DNA of 64,000 nt, from contig CM049313.1 of the NCBI GenBank assembly GCA_026874595.1, positions 23,432,008-23,496,007 on the forward strand, in the 5' to 3' direction. The position numbers and the translations under genes were made by a program. The first letter of the stretch is position 1. Every line of letters begins with the position of its first letter. Of this stretch, positions 20,571-31,897 are shown in pieces. This stretch comes from Sipunculus nudus. Its lineage: Eukaryota > Annelida > Sipuncula > Golfingiida > Sipunculidae. The notes under the pieces are model-generated. The model ran no database searches and was not told the DNA's origin. It saw only the letters and a list, made by a program, of their open reading frames with translations.

Positions 20571-21771
20571 CTAACATGACGGTCTCCCTTATCGAACATT
20601 TCTGGCACATATGTCAGTTGATATTATATACTTTAATATCAATACATATATGAATATATATATATATATTATTATATTATATTATATTATATTATATTAT
20701 ATTATATTATATTATATTATATTATATTATATTATATTATATATATATCTGTATTGTTAATATTCAACAATATTATTTGAGATAGGCCTACCTTTTATTG
20801 TTATTCTCAAAAGACTGATCGCACGTACATTGAAGTAGCGTCACCAACTTGCAACTAGTTCACAGGAAGTTTATTACGGTACCTTTAACTGTCGGTGGAA
20901 CTTTGGAACAATAAATTTATAACATTCACGTTCCACTTTATACAATAAACACCCGTAACAGATTACTCACACCATGTACATGTATGGCTTATAAAAACAC
21001 TGTCCATATACAGATTACCTCAGTGTAATTCAGGGTTTCCTCACCAGGCGGAGCTGGGATGTTATCATGGGCATCCAGTTAAAGAACCCTTGCTTTACAG
21101 CCAGTGACTATCGTTCTATAATACTCACATTATCACATAACTGTGCATATGAATGTGGCATTATATATTGTGAAATTGTGAAATAAATGTTTGTCATTCT
21201 AGCTAAATCTTTCTTCATTGTATACTTTAGTTTGTTAAAAATGTGGCATGATAATGTCAGGCAAATGTCGAAATATTCACTCGCATGAGTGATTCATTCT
21301 TCCAAACTCATTATTTGTTTCTTCTGATTTTCCTTAAATGGTCAAGGAAATGCTAAAACAAACAAAAATGGTACCAAAAGACGCTTCGCCTGATATTTGA
21401 TTTATTTATGAATGACTAATAAATAAGTGTTATGACCCAGGTCGCCCTGAATGACGAATAAATATTTCGGTTTTACTTAAACCAATAATACGCCATCAAA
21501 CGTTTCAACTGTCACACATCACCTTTCAATTCTGAAGAATTCACTGCTGGCCAGACGTTTGTTAACCAGGACGCACAAATAGAGGCGGTCCATGAAATAA
21601 AATTTGTTTTCGGATTTCTGTTAACTGTTATGTCGTGACGATCGATGCCCCGGTTCAATCTTTGACACCTTTGTACAGCGGTATGTAGCTTTTCTACTTT
21701 GACTAAAATGCCTTTGAGTTCTTTCCCTAAACGATGGATAAAAGTGACGCATGCTTTTATATAATATTTAT

Positions 21772-21811
<40 letters not shown>

Positions 21812-22491
21812 TATATACTTAGTTTTTATACTCTATATATGGAATCGGCAAATTTTATGCCTGAAAAAAAAGGAAACTTTTGATACCTGCATATATGAAA
21901 GCGTACAGTAAGGAAACTTGAAGTAAAGATGACTTATATTTTTATATCTACGTCATTCTTTAATTATCTAACTAGATTTTACTTTCTGGAATGTCCCCCC
22001 CCCCCCCCCCAGGATGCGCCCCTGTCAGGGAGTTCAAGCGAAAATTCTTGCTGTTGAATGGAGAGGATCAAAGTTGGCCTTTGTAGCAGTCACTGACCAT
22101 TGCTGACAACCTCAGAAACCAGTTAATTGTGTAAACACTGTACTGACAACTGAATCTTAGATTTCACTCTTATCAAATAATCATTCAGTGATGCAACATT
22201 TAATTATGTAATTATACGAATATTACGTAAAATAAAAAAGATACAAATTTTCTCAACACTTCAAATTTTACACACTTGGACGCGCTATATTGCAATGTGA
22301 CGCACTAATATTTTGACCTGAGCATACCAGACTCATTAGTACTAAATATAACAATTTAACTCATGTTTTTGATAATCTCAGGATTAATGAACTGGGTAAT
22401 TCTCATTTTCCAGTTTTTGTCTCACAGTTAAGCAGATAAACTCATTAGCTAAACGACTGTCAATTACTATTGGTTAAAAATCACTTTGGAT
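20571..22491. other. Intergenic between P450 A and transporter 1
   Basis: Pentanucleotide (ATATT)n at about 20655-20745, (TA)n at 21777-21810 and a poly-C tract near 21996-22011. No gene seen. Confidence 0.6.
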
Positions 22492-22497
22492 TTTATT
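22492..22497 (-). terminator. Transporter 1 polyadenylation signal
   Basis: AATAAA on the minus strand, about 95 bp after the transporter 1 stop codon. Confidence 0.45.
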
Positions 22498-22591
22498 AGT
22501 AAAACCCTGAGCATTTAACCCCTGAGAATATTTTATGCACCACGTGCTACAACCCCTATAAATATTAATAGCACCATGCGATCTTAATGTG

Positions 22592-23983
22592 TCAATGTCT
22601 TTTACGCATGCGCATGCAAAACATAACTACCCAATACATAGATGTCCAGGCTATCATATAACAGCCTACAAAATGGTAACAGATGTCGTAATTACCAAAC
22701 CTGTCTTTCAAGTGCCCTGAAAGTATTAAACCGTAACTGTGACCAAGACCTTGGAAACATATTAAATATCCTGTCGCCTTTGGCAGCTGTTCTTTTGAAA
22801 TGAAGTTAGATAAAACAGTAACCCGTTGTCCATTGAACCCGCTGTATATAAATCCATAACAACAGACGATTGTTATAAGAGTTCCATAGTTTGGCAGGAG
22901 GGGAAGGATGCCAGCTAATGTGGCAGGAATTAATCCAGTTAGAACGTGAAAATGTGGCCTGTTTGGCCGGACCCATTTCAAATCAAAGAAAACGCCGAAC
23001 AGGAAACGACCAACGCAATCAGAGACGCCTGACAGAGACACCAGGAAAGCTCCCTGGGTATCTGAGAGGCCGCGAGTTCTCGCCAAGGCCGGTAACATGT
23101 TGAGAAACGTGGCGTTCAGGACCGGCATAGCCATAATTGCAAATCCATATGCCACAAATGTTGGGTTTTTCATAACTCCCAATTGATTTTTCAAGCCGGA
23201 ACAAAAGTTAAATTTCTTGCAAGTTGTTTCTGTAGTCACGTGATCCTCATTATGCTCTTTTATTGTTCCATTCGACGCTTTCACTTTCTGTTCGCTATCC
23301 TGACAGTCACCCTGAGCATTTTTTGGTCGTTCTATATCTGTATCACCCTCTTTTATAACCTCCAATTCCTGATTTTCACAAATATTTGGTGATGCATCCA
23401 ATGGTCGAAAGAGGGCGCCAGCGACGCATACGTGTAACATCATTCCGGATATGATCAACCATCCCCCAGTATACCCATAGGTATGCAATAACAGCGTTAT
23501 TAACGGGGCCAATGTAAACGCTCCCAGTCCGTTACCTAGAGTAGATAAAGACATCGCTTTACCTTTATTCCTATCGAAGTATTTTCCAACTATAATTAAA
23601 CTTGGGGTGAACGCTAAACAGGAACCCACCCCGGAGAGTACTCCGAAACTTAAATACATGTGAAAGATGCTGTTAGCAAAAGCGCTCGCAATGCCGCCAG
23701 CAAATATAATCAATCCACCCAACATGACTACGTGACGACTACCGAACCGTTCGGACAACATGCTTGCCATAGGACCTAGCATCATACGGAACATGTTGAA
23801 GAGAGCCGGGATGATACTCGTGGCTGCATCCGTCGCCCCGAACCGATCCAACAGCACCACGTAAAACACCCCGAACGACCGGGACATCCCAGTCAACATC
23901 ATGTGTACGATGGCGGATCCCAGCACCACCAGCCAGCCCCAACCCCCGTCAGGGGCAACAGCAGCTTTCCTGGAAACACGCAT
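22592..23983 (-). CDS. SLC16/MCT family transporter 1
   Basis: A 463-residue 12-helix major-facilitator protein expected in the plasma membrane, coded in one exon. Family signatures: DGGWGW at 12-17 entering helix 1, and YFDRNKGKA at 135-143 (second MCT motif, helix 5). Asp322 and Arg326 in SGVSDCVGRF match the helix-8 Asp/Arg pair essential in mammalian MCT1. The cytoplasmic loop between helices 6 and 7 spans about 192-272 and is hydrophilic and acidic. The tail ends in an Arg/Met/Lys-rich CMRMRKRH. Substrate cannot be told from sequence: MCTs move lactate-type acids, aromatic amino acids, thyroid hormones or creatine. A CAG acceptor at 24027-24029 suggests the 5' UTR is spliced. Paralogue of the gene at 31898-33298. 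The start is the first ATG before the conserved motif. Confidence 0.95.
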   Translation of the reverse strand: MRVSRKAAVAPDGGWGWLVVLGSAIVHMMLTGMSRSFGVFYVVLLDRFGATDAATSIIPALFNMFRMMLGPMASMLSERFGSRHVVMLGGLIIFAGGIASAFANSIFHMYLSFGVLSGVGSCLAFTPSLIIVGKYFDRNKGKAMSLSTLGNGLGAFTLAPLITLLLHTYGYTGGWLIISGMMLHVCVAGALFRPLDASPNICENQELEVIKEGDTDIERPKNAQGDCQDSEQKVKASNGTIKEHNEDHVTTETTCKKFNFCSGLKNQLGVMKNPTFVAYGFAIMAMPVLNATFLNMLPALARTRGLSDTQGAFLVSLSGVSDCVGRFLFGVFFDLKWVRPNRPHFHVLTGLIPATLAGILPLLPNYGTLITIVCCYGFIYSGFNGQRVTVLSNFISKEQLPKATGYLICFQGLGHSYGLILSGHLKDRFGNYDICYHFVGCYMIAWTSMYWVVMFCMRMRKRH

Positions 23984-24025
23984 GGTGTCACGGTGTTGGT
24001 GTGTTGACCTGTACCTCCTTTAACC

Positions 24026-24029
24026 TCTG
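24026..24029 (-). other. Probable splice acceptor of transporter 1 5' UTR
   Basis: On the minus strand a TCTTTCAG acceptor ends at 24027, leaving a short leader of about 43 bases before the ATG. The upstream non-coding exon is not identified. Confidence 0.4.
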
Positions 24030-24082
24030 AAAGATAATAATTTATTTTACATAGTTTGTACAAATAGTTATTATAACTAATC

Positions 24083-24258
24083 AAGGCACCCTTCATGGCT
24101 CAGTTGACGGCGTTCGGTGGTCGGTAGGGTTGGAGGAACCTGGAGAACCCAAAGAAAACCACCGGCTTTGGACGGGCAGCTACAACCCACTCTCATAGCC
24201 ACACTGGGGATCGAACCCAGGTTGCAGCGGAGAGAGTCGAGGGTTTTATCAATTATCA
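24083..24258 (-). mobile_element. tRNA-derived SINE-like repeat, copy 2
   Basis: Minus strand shows a canonical B box GGGTTCGATCCCC. The whole block aligns with 789-975. It lies just upstream of the transporter 1 leader acceptor, so may sit in that gene's first intron. Confidence 0.65.
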
Positions 24259-25495
24259 TTACAATACCGTATGTATATGTATATATACATACATTTTATA
24301 TATGCATACCCCCGTCATCATCTGTATAACGGTTCAACGACTCAATGGTTGCACCACAAGTCAGCTCTGCCGCCGGAGTAAGGCGGCCCTATATTACCAC
24401 TGATTGTCGGCGGTCTCGTTCCTTGTCGGAATAAACAGGTTAATTTATCTCATAATGGATAAAAAATACTGATAAAAACATTCTTGTGATCAAGATTGCT
24501 ACAAATTTTATGGTGTATTTCTTGGGTTTACTCTACCGCAGAATATCATAATTAGCCAGTCATGATATTTTTAGTATGGTTGGTATTAAGTAAACGGACA
24601 AACAAATCACCCCATCAACAAACGACGATGAAAACATCATCCTGGCAGACGTAAATGTGTACTACAAATGACCTATTTCTCTCAATCTCTTGCTTTGACC
24701 ATATGTGTGTCCGCTAGAATTCAAAATATCCCATTTAATGATTTTCATGCATGGATGGGTTCGTTATCCGTACATGTATATATTTACATACGTTATTTAT
24801 ATACATTGTTCGGGTGCACGTTTTGTTTCACAACCCTGGAGGGTCTGATCTGATACCGAAGGGAGCTATCATACAATATTGTGCAGTTGCTTCAATCAGA
24901 AATAAAATGAAAAACTTTTTTGTCCTTCGCTTGTAACATTTGCAGAGATTAGTATGTATATATAGACTTATACAAGAACTTTGCATGAACATTGCTGTGA
25001 CCATCGATTATTTAGTATTATTCCAAGAAGAGTATTCAGAATCTAGACATGAACAAATATGATCTGAGTTACGGACATGAGTATGATCTCGCCGCTGATG
25101 TAAACAGGTCGACCGGAGAATTCACAAAGATTTGTATGCGTCTTCGTTGTTTATAGATATTTTTGCATGAGAGGAGACTGGACAGAGCGATTTAAAGTGT
25201 ATAGAGTCAGTGAACTTGGCCATAGAGAGCCTGAGTAAGCTTGGACAGCGGACCAAACAAATAATCATTTCTTCTCACCGTTCACCTGTAATTATACCTC
25301 GACCTAGTATTATGTTTTACCTAAGCATTTTTTTTATAAGAACAGCTTCTCATAGAAAATACTGATCCTTTTCTGGCTTAGCCTTATTATGTATTCTGTT
25401 CATCATTTTATAACATTTTTCATATTTGCATCATTTCGTTTACTTATTTGCATATTGAAATATACATATATGCAATAACAGACAGGGCAAATCCC
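24259..25495. other. Intergenic, no gene seen
   Basis: AT-rich, with TATATG-type simple sequence near 24265-24305. No gene signal. Confidence 0.45.
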
Positions 25496-25745
25496 AGAAC
25501 AATTCGATCCCGTGTGTATGTGTTTGTGTGTGTTTGTTCACATCAAAACTCACGGCATAATGAACGGGATCTCATGTCGGATATGGGCCCATCCCGTATC
25601 GAGTAGATTTCTGTGTGGACGCGGCATTTGATCGGATTTAGGAATATTCACAAATGTACAGTCGAGTCACCTATGAACGAATGAACCTGGGAATATGGGC
25701 CGAATAAGTGAATGCAAACGTGTACATGCTCCCGATACCTTGTGA
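25496..25745 (+). repeat. Dispersed repeat, forward copy
   Basis: A GTGTGT-rich head, 'atgaacggga tctcatg', 'ggaatattcacaaatgt' and 'gggaatatgggccgaataag' blocks recur in forward orientation at 51785-52070 and reversed at about 26860-27135. Confidence 0.55.
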
Positions 25746-26859
25746 CGCTCGGCGAGATTCCACGATTTTTCGGTGACAAATTTGGATCAAGAGGTCTTGC
25801 GATAATTCAATTTATTTATAGCGAATACTTCTTCAGTCGTCGCCACTGTCAAATGGACTGAGACATAATTCTGACAGTCGCGATTCCTTGAAAATACTTG
25901 CCCCCTAAGTAATCAGTCCCAGATCCATTACGGACTATATTATTATAACACTATGTTGCATGAGATATGGGGGGGGGGGGTATGAATATGGTATAACCTA
26001 TTACAAGGGTCTGTTGGTGTTTTGGGGGCTCAAAATCCCCGCCCCCTCCACCATCCCCACCCCCTCCACATTGCAATAGGAAATTGCGCCCATGAAAGTA
26101 ACTTAATCATTTGCCACAATGTGTAAGGCTGAAAATAAAGTTTCCCCGGCTTACATGCAGGTTCATTGTTTCTTTGTAACTAGCGTATATGTGTGCATGC
26201 TTTTGTTCTGTGAGATGATAAATAAATTGCCTGTTCAATGCTAGACTATGTGGCCGTATATGCAGCATATTCGTCAATCTATATGTAGGTTGGTCTACAA
26301 CAGTATATTAGCAAACGTTAAAACGTTCTTAAATTCGGAGATATCGGTGACCAACGAATTCAATGCACGAAATGAAAACACCATAAATAGTCAGACGCGA
26401 AACTGCGTCTCTCCTGGTGGAAAGAGGCAACACTAGTTGCCACAACATATGGTGAATCACCTGGGGAGTGTTGTTGTTTTGGATTATTAGGCGTGGGTCT
26501 CGTGGTCTACGTCAAACTTCGGTGCATGACTCGGGAGCGTGGTTGTACAGCGCAAGGCAGGCTGGATCCGTGTTTATGTGAAGTGAATGTAAATTTATAA
26601 AGCAAGCCACTTACAGAGGCAAACACGTGAGCAACGAGTGTCTGGTGAAGTACTTATATGTGTATGTGGTCGAATGCTTTAAAACAATCCTGCCTGCATG
26701 GTTCGGCATCGGATACACACTGTCGATTGTGTAATTATTATAAAAAGTATGATAACTGTGGCCCGCATTTCTCAAGGGTTATTTTTGGACAGCTTCCCGA
26801 GTTCTCAGCTTTCAGCAACCATGCAAGCTTTAATTTTGATTGAATTCAATCTGCATTAT
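25746..26859. other. Intergenic, no gene seen
   Basis: Poly-G tract near 25970-25980 and C-rich run at 26038-26070. No coding signal. Confidence 0.45.
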
Positions 26860-27135
26860 AATGTATGCAAGCCTCCGTCATGTTGGGGTTCCTATCGTGC
26901 GATATTCCTCAACCATGAATTTGCATTCGTTAATTCGGCCCATATTCCCAACTTAATTCGTGCATACTGACTGTTCACTTGTGAATATTACTAGCCGTTT
27001 CTGAATCCGGCTCATGTTCCGGAGCCATACCAAAATCTTGTAGATTCATCACTGGCCCATTCTTCACTGGCTCTGATTTTCCGTTCATGACTGCGTGAGT
27101 TATTTTGTGAACAAACACACACACACAAACATACA
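26860..27135 (-). repeat. Dispersed repeat, inverted copy
   Basis: Reverse-orientation relative of 25496-25745, ending in (CA)n at 27115-27130. It shares the 'cggcccatattccca' and 'gtgaatatt' blocks. With 25496-25745 it forms an inverted pair about 1.1 kb apart. Confidence 0.5.
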
Positions 27136-27749
27136 CCCTGAAATTAACAACAAATTGTCTTACCCCATTCAGTCATTCACGTTTTGGTTGAAACAGAGGT
27201 GATGCTTACTATTAGCTGACCAAGTTCTGTGGATTCTCATTGATTTCGAGTGCCCCGCCCACCGGAGAGCCGGTATAAAATATGACACCACACAAAGCGG
27301 ATGTTAATGGCTCAAGTACTGTGACCATGCAAGTTTTAAAACTACACATGGCTACTGTCTGTCATGTTGTAACAGACACATGGCCACGTGTTGCACATGA
27401 CTACACTCCACTTGACCCCATACAGATAGCACAGCCGTGTATATGACAGATATCAATGACGGACGTATGTATTGAATATACGTAGTCTATATGTTTGTAG
27501 GCATATATATGAGCAAGTGAGTGAAATCCGAATTAAATGGATTTCTTTTTGAATCCCTGTTGGTAAATGCTTTGGAGATCCGGATAATCTCTGGTCCAAG
27601 TCTTTCGTTTAAATACAATGGAGCTAAGGAGCTTTATTATTGTATTTTTTCTTCTAAATACTGCACACACATATACATACACACTGCAGCCGAGCAGCTG
27701 CCAGGATATGACTGACTGTCATATGCAGTATATCCATGATTGATATCAA
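27136..27749. other. Intergenic, no gene seen
   Basis: A TATAAAAT box preceded by GCCCCGCCCACC at about 27250-27279 looks promoter-like, but nothing coding follows. Confidence 0.4.
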
Positions 27750-27824
27750 AGAGACTATATAGATATATATATATATTTTTATATATATATATATATACAT
27801 GAATTACCTGGTTTGCCGGCTGTC

Positions 27825-27886
<62 letters not shown>

Positions 27887-27929
27887 TATATATAAATAAT
27901 CATATGAAATATTGAATATATTTATAGTT

Positions 27930-27969
<40 letters not shown>
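27750..27969. repeat. (TA)n and (AG)n microsatellites
   Basis: Interrupted TA tracts at 27758-27797, a pure (TA)n at about 27826-27883, then (AG)n at 27936-27968. Confidence 0.9.
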
Positions 27970-27970
<1 letters not shown>

Positions 27971-28687
27971 AGGCCATCAGTTTGACTCAGCGTATTAAAC
28001 GTCGGCTATGGAGCAGTTCAAAGTCCCCTGCCACTTCAGAGCGCTGATCGATGAGCCCCTTGAAGTGTATGGCGGACAGATATGGAGATAAGACAACCGA
28101 TATACATAATCAGAAGTTCATAAATTATGACGGAGAAGAAAACTGTTTGTCCTCAAACAGGACTTGCTTCATATAAATTCGACTTTCATATTCCCTTGTG
28201 CGGGGGTGATCATATCCTTGTCAATTAAGTAAAAGTGTATTCTGCAAAGTTTGAGACTATTTTACTCACACCCATGAATTCGCAATGATTTTAGCGCACA
28301 TTTTCGTTACTTTCCGTCCGACCTTGGAAATATGATCATTATTGTATAGTTTATTTACATAAATATACAGACAGTGAGCGTAGGGGCTCACCGCTGTTCC
28401 AAAGGTTGTCTAAGGATTAATTTGTTCAGATAGGTTAATATTCAGGATCATTATATGAATAGTGAATTTCAAGGCAATCCATGTTATCATTAACGAGCAA
28501 AGAGATCTTTAATGTGAATATTTTACGCAACATGGAACAATTAAAGTGCATTCCTTACATATAATTTGCTTAGTTTCGATTACATTTATATTTTCGATAT
28601 CAGAAATATTGATCGTGATTGCACACAATTCTATTATTGGTTAATTACGTTAAAATTCAATGCAAAACATATGGTTCGTGCAAATTT
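27970..28687. other. Intergenic, no gene seen
   Basis: No recognisable feature before the 60-bp array. Confidence 0.45.
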
Positions 28688-30300
28688 CAGAGTATGATTA
28701 TATTTATGGCCATGCTAACAGGAGTATATCTGTAAACGAGGGATATCATTTCAGTTGTTTGATATTTGGCCATGCTTACAGGGATATATGTGTAAACGAG
28801 GGATATCATTTCAGTTGTTTGATATATGGCCATGCTTACAGGGATATATATGTAAACCAGGGATATCATTTCAGTTGTTTGATATAAAGCTATGCTAACA
28901 GGGATATATATATGTGAACGAGGGATATCATTTCAGTTGTTTGATAAATGGCCATGCTTACAGGGATATATGTGTAAACTAGGGATATCATTTCAGTTGT
29001 TTGATATATGGCCATGCTTACAGGGGTATATGTGTAAAAGAGGGATATCATTTCAGTTGTTTGATTTATGGCCATGCTTACTGGAGTATATCTGTGAACG
29101 AGGGATATTATTTCAGTTGTTTGATATTTGGCCATGCTTACAGGGATATATGTGTAAACGAGGGATATCATTTCAGTTGTTTGATATATGGCCATGTTTA
29201 CAGGGATATATATGTAAACCAGGGATATCATTTCAGTTGCTTGATATAAAGCTATGCTAACAGGGATATATGTGTAAAGGAGGGATATCATTTCAGTTGT
29301 TTGATATATGGCCATGCTTACAGGGATATATGTGTAAACGAGGGATATCATTTCAGTTGTTTGATATATGGCCATGCTTACGGGGATATATATGTAGACC
29401 AGGGATATCATTTCAGTTGTTTGATATAAAGCTATGCTACCAGGGATATATATATGTAAACGAGGGATATCATTTCAGTTGTTTGATAAATGGCCATGCT
29501 TACAGGGATATATGTGTAAACGAGGGATATCATTTCAGTTGTTTGATATATGGCCATGCTTACAGGGATATATGTGTAAAAGAGTGATATCATTCCAGTT
29601 GTTTGATTTATGGCCATGCTTACAGGAGTATATCCGTAAACGAGGGATATCATTTCAGTTGTTTGATATATGGTCATGCTTACAGGGATATATATGTAAA
29701 CGAGGGATATCATTTCAGTTGTTTGATATATAGCCATGCTTACAGGGATATATGTGTAAACGAGGGATATCATTTCAGTTGTTTGATATATGGCCATGCT
29801 TACAGGGATATATATGTAAACGAGGGATATCATTTCAGTTGTTTTATATAAAGCTATGCTAACAGGGATATATATATGTAAACGAGGGATATCATTTCAG
29901 TTGTTTGATAAATGGCCATGCTTACAGGGATATATGTGTAAACGAGGGATATCATTTCAGTTGTTTTATATATGGTCATGCCTTAAGGGATATATGTGTA
30001 AACGAGGGATATCATTTCAGTTGTTTGATATATGGCCATGCTTACAGGGATATATGTGTTAACGAGGGATATCATTTCAGTTGTTTGATATATGGTAATG
30101 CCTTCAGGGATATACATGTAAACGAGGGATATCCTTTCAGTTGTTTGATATAAGGCCATGCTTACAGGGATATATGTGTAAACGAGGGATATCATTTCAG
30201 TTGTTTGATATATGGTCATGCCTTAAGGGATATATATGTAAACGAGGGATATCATTTCAGTTGTTTGATATAAGGCCATGCTAACAAAAATATGTGTGTA
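28688..30300. repeat. 60-bp satellite array (about 27 units)
   Basis: A unit containing GGGATATCATTTCAGTTGTT, 'tgatatatggccatgcttacaggg' and 'atatatgtgtaaacga' repeats every 60 bp for 1.6 kb, with a few 2-bp TA insertions. A variant unit reading 'gatataaagctatgct' recurs at about 28881, 29242, 29422 and 29845 (6, 3 and 7 units apart), hinting at partial higher-order structure. Because 60 is a multiple of 3, several frames on both strands stay open; I do not call these genes. Confidence 0.96.
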
Positions 30301-30371
30301 AACGCTTTATTACTGGCCAATGCTCACGAATTAAATTCACATAAATTTACATATTCCTTAGTCTGCCAGTG

Positions 30372-30419
<48 letters not shown>

Positions 30420-30930
30420 TATGTATTTAAAATCGATTTAAAATAAAAATTTATGTACCCATTTCTTTCTATAATGTGGAAGGAACCTGTAGGCGTATGT
30501 ACCGCGTATGACGTAATAATCGCCCAAGCCAACCCTCCCCATAATGTTATGGTTTGTGACAAACTCTCGTCTGCTAAAAAGTCGCTACACATTTAGTCAT
30601 ATATTATATTATCAGTGATATATATATTCGTGTATAAATGAGTACAAATTTTGTCTTCGTTGAATGTGGGATTTTGCACATCTCTGGGATGATTAACCAT
30701 TCAAATGAGCAATTTAGCAGAAGGTAGGGGCGCCCTTCAGGGATCGTCACATACGGTATATGAATTTCAAACACAAAAACGAAATGTGTGAGGCGATCGC
30801 AGCCCCGTCCATTGATAAAATCCAAATAGTGAATTACAACTGAATGACTTAAAACATGTAAATAAACATGGAATATGTTGATATGGTATGTTAATAAAAT
30901 TACCCTCCTTATTAAATCATGTTGAAAATA
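30301..30930. other. Intergenic with (TA)n
   Basis: (TA)n at 30374-30416. No gene signal in the rest. Confidence 0.5.
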
Positions 30931-31218
30931 TCATTGGTTCTGTTTGAACAGGCCACAGGCTAAGAGAGAATTGCCCCTCACGTGGTTTCTGGGCGGAGCC
31001 TGATGCCTGTCGAGTGTTTGTTGACTGGCATTTGGCAGGCTGCTAGACACATCAGCAGTTTTTTTCAGCAGACATGCCACCTGGTGTTTAATTGCATCAT
31101 AAACGGTCAAAGCAGGCAGCGGGAAAATCAGTAGCTTCTTTAGAAGCGCAAGATTTCCGCTGCCCTCGGGGGCGTAGGGCAGTTCTGGTTTATCAAATAT
31201 TAATATTTTTATTCTCAC
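30931..31218 (-). other. Unassigned 95-codon open frame in a GC-richer patch
   Basis: An uninterrupted minus-strand frame, higher in GC than its surroundings, contains ALLKKLLIFPLPALTVYD and ends in LLACGLFKQNQ. I recognise no family, signal peptide or membrane segment. It could be a decayed transposon gene fragment. No splice sites or partner exons were found, so I do not call it a gene. Confidence 0.2.
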
Positions 31219-31438
31219 AATTTGTGCGTTACTTCGATCACATTATAACAAAGATGTGCTCACGGCTAACCTACGTAGACGTTTGACCATACAGAGTATA
31301 CCTAAGTTTACATTACAATTCGCACAATACAGTTAGCTTACATTTAAGGACAAATTCGCAAAATATATGTCATGTAAAATATCATCAGTATGTATGTACT
31401 ATATTTACAAATTATATTACGCTGAACACAAAGTAATA

Positions 31439-31493
<55 letters not shown>

Positions 31494-31897
31494 GTATGTA
31501 TGTATGAATGTATAATCCTAGTTTATTGGATTAAAATACAATTTGATATTCTGTGTTTGAAAACCGAACCTTACTTTACCCATCTGAAAATTTTGCTTTT
31601 TATGTGTGCTACAAAGTTAAAAATATTGTCATCTTCATGGACATGAGTTGAGGTATAAACAAATGAATACACTAGTAAAGGAAATGAAGACATAACATGT
31701 AGCATAAATATTCAAAATATATCTTCCTTTTAAGGAATAAAATGACTTGAAATGAACACATTCCTGCAAAGTCCTTGGAATCATATCGTCTAAAATCATT
31801 GTTTCTAATCAATATTATCTTATTTCAGCTTCTGAAAATTTAGTTATCACAATATTTGACAACTGAAAGACCGCAGAATGTTGAATATAATATTCGC
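31219..31897. other. Intergenic with (TA)n
   Basis: (TA)n at 31441-31488. Otherwise AT-rich with no clear feature; the transporter 2 3' UTR lies here but I find no perfect AATAAA on the minus strand close to the stop. Confidence 0.5.

Noticed and set aside
23019-23392. Plus-strand and alternate-frame open frames over transporter 1
   Set aside because: They overlap the MCT coding exon, whose family motifs are unambiguous on the minus strand.
27250-27285. Promoter with TATAAAAT box
   Set aside because: No exon or conserved module follows. Isolated TATA-like boxes are expected in AT-rich DNA.
28688-30300. Long open frames on both strands with 20-residue repeats (ISLVYTYIPVSMA type)
   Set aside because: They are forced by a 60-bp stop-free unit. 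Frames exist on both strands, and there is no start context or splice evidence.
28688-30300. CRISPR-like array
   Set aside because: Units are contiguous with no unique spacers, and the context is an animal genome.
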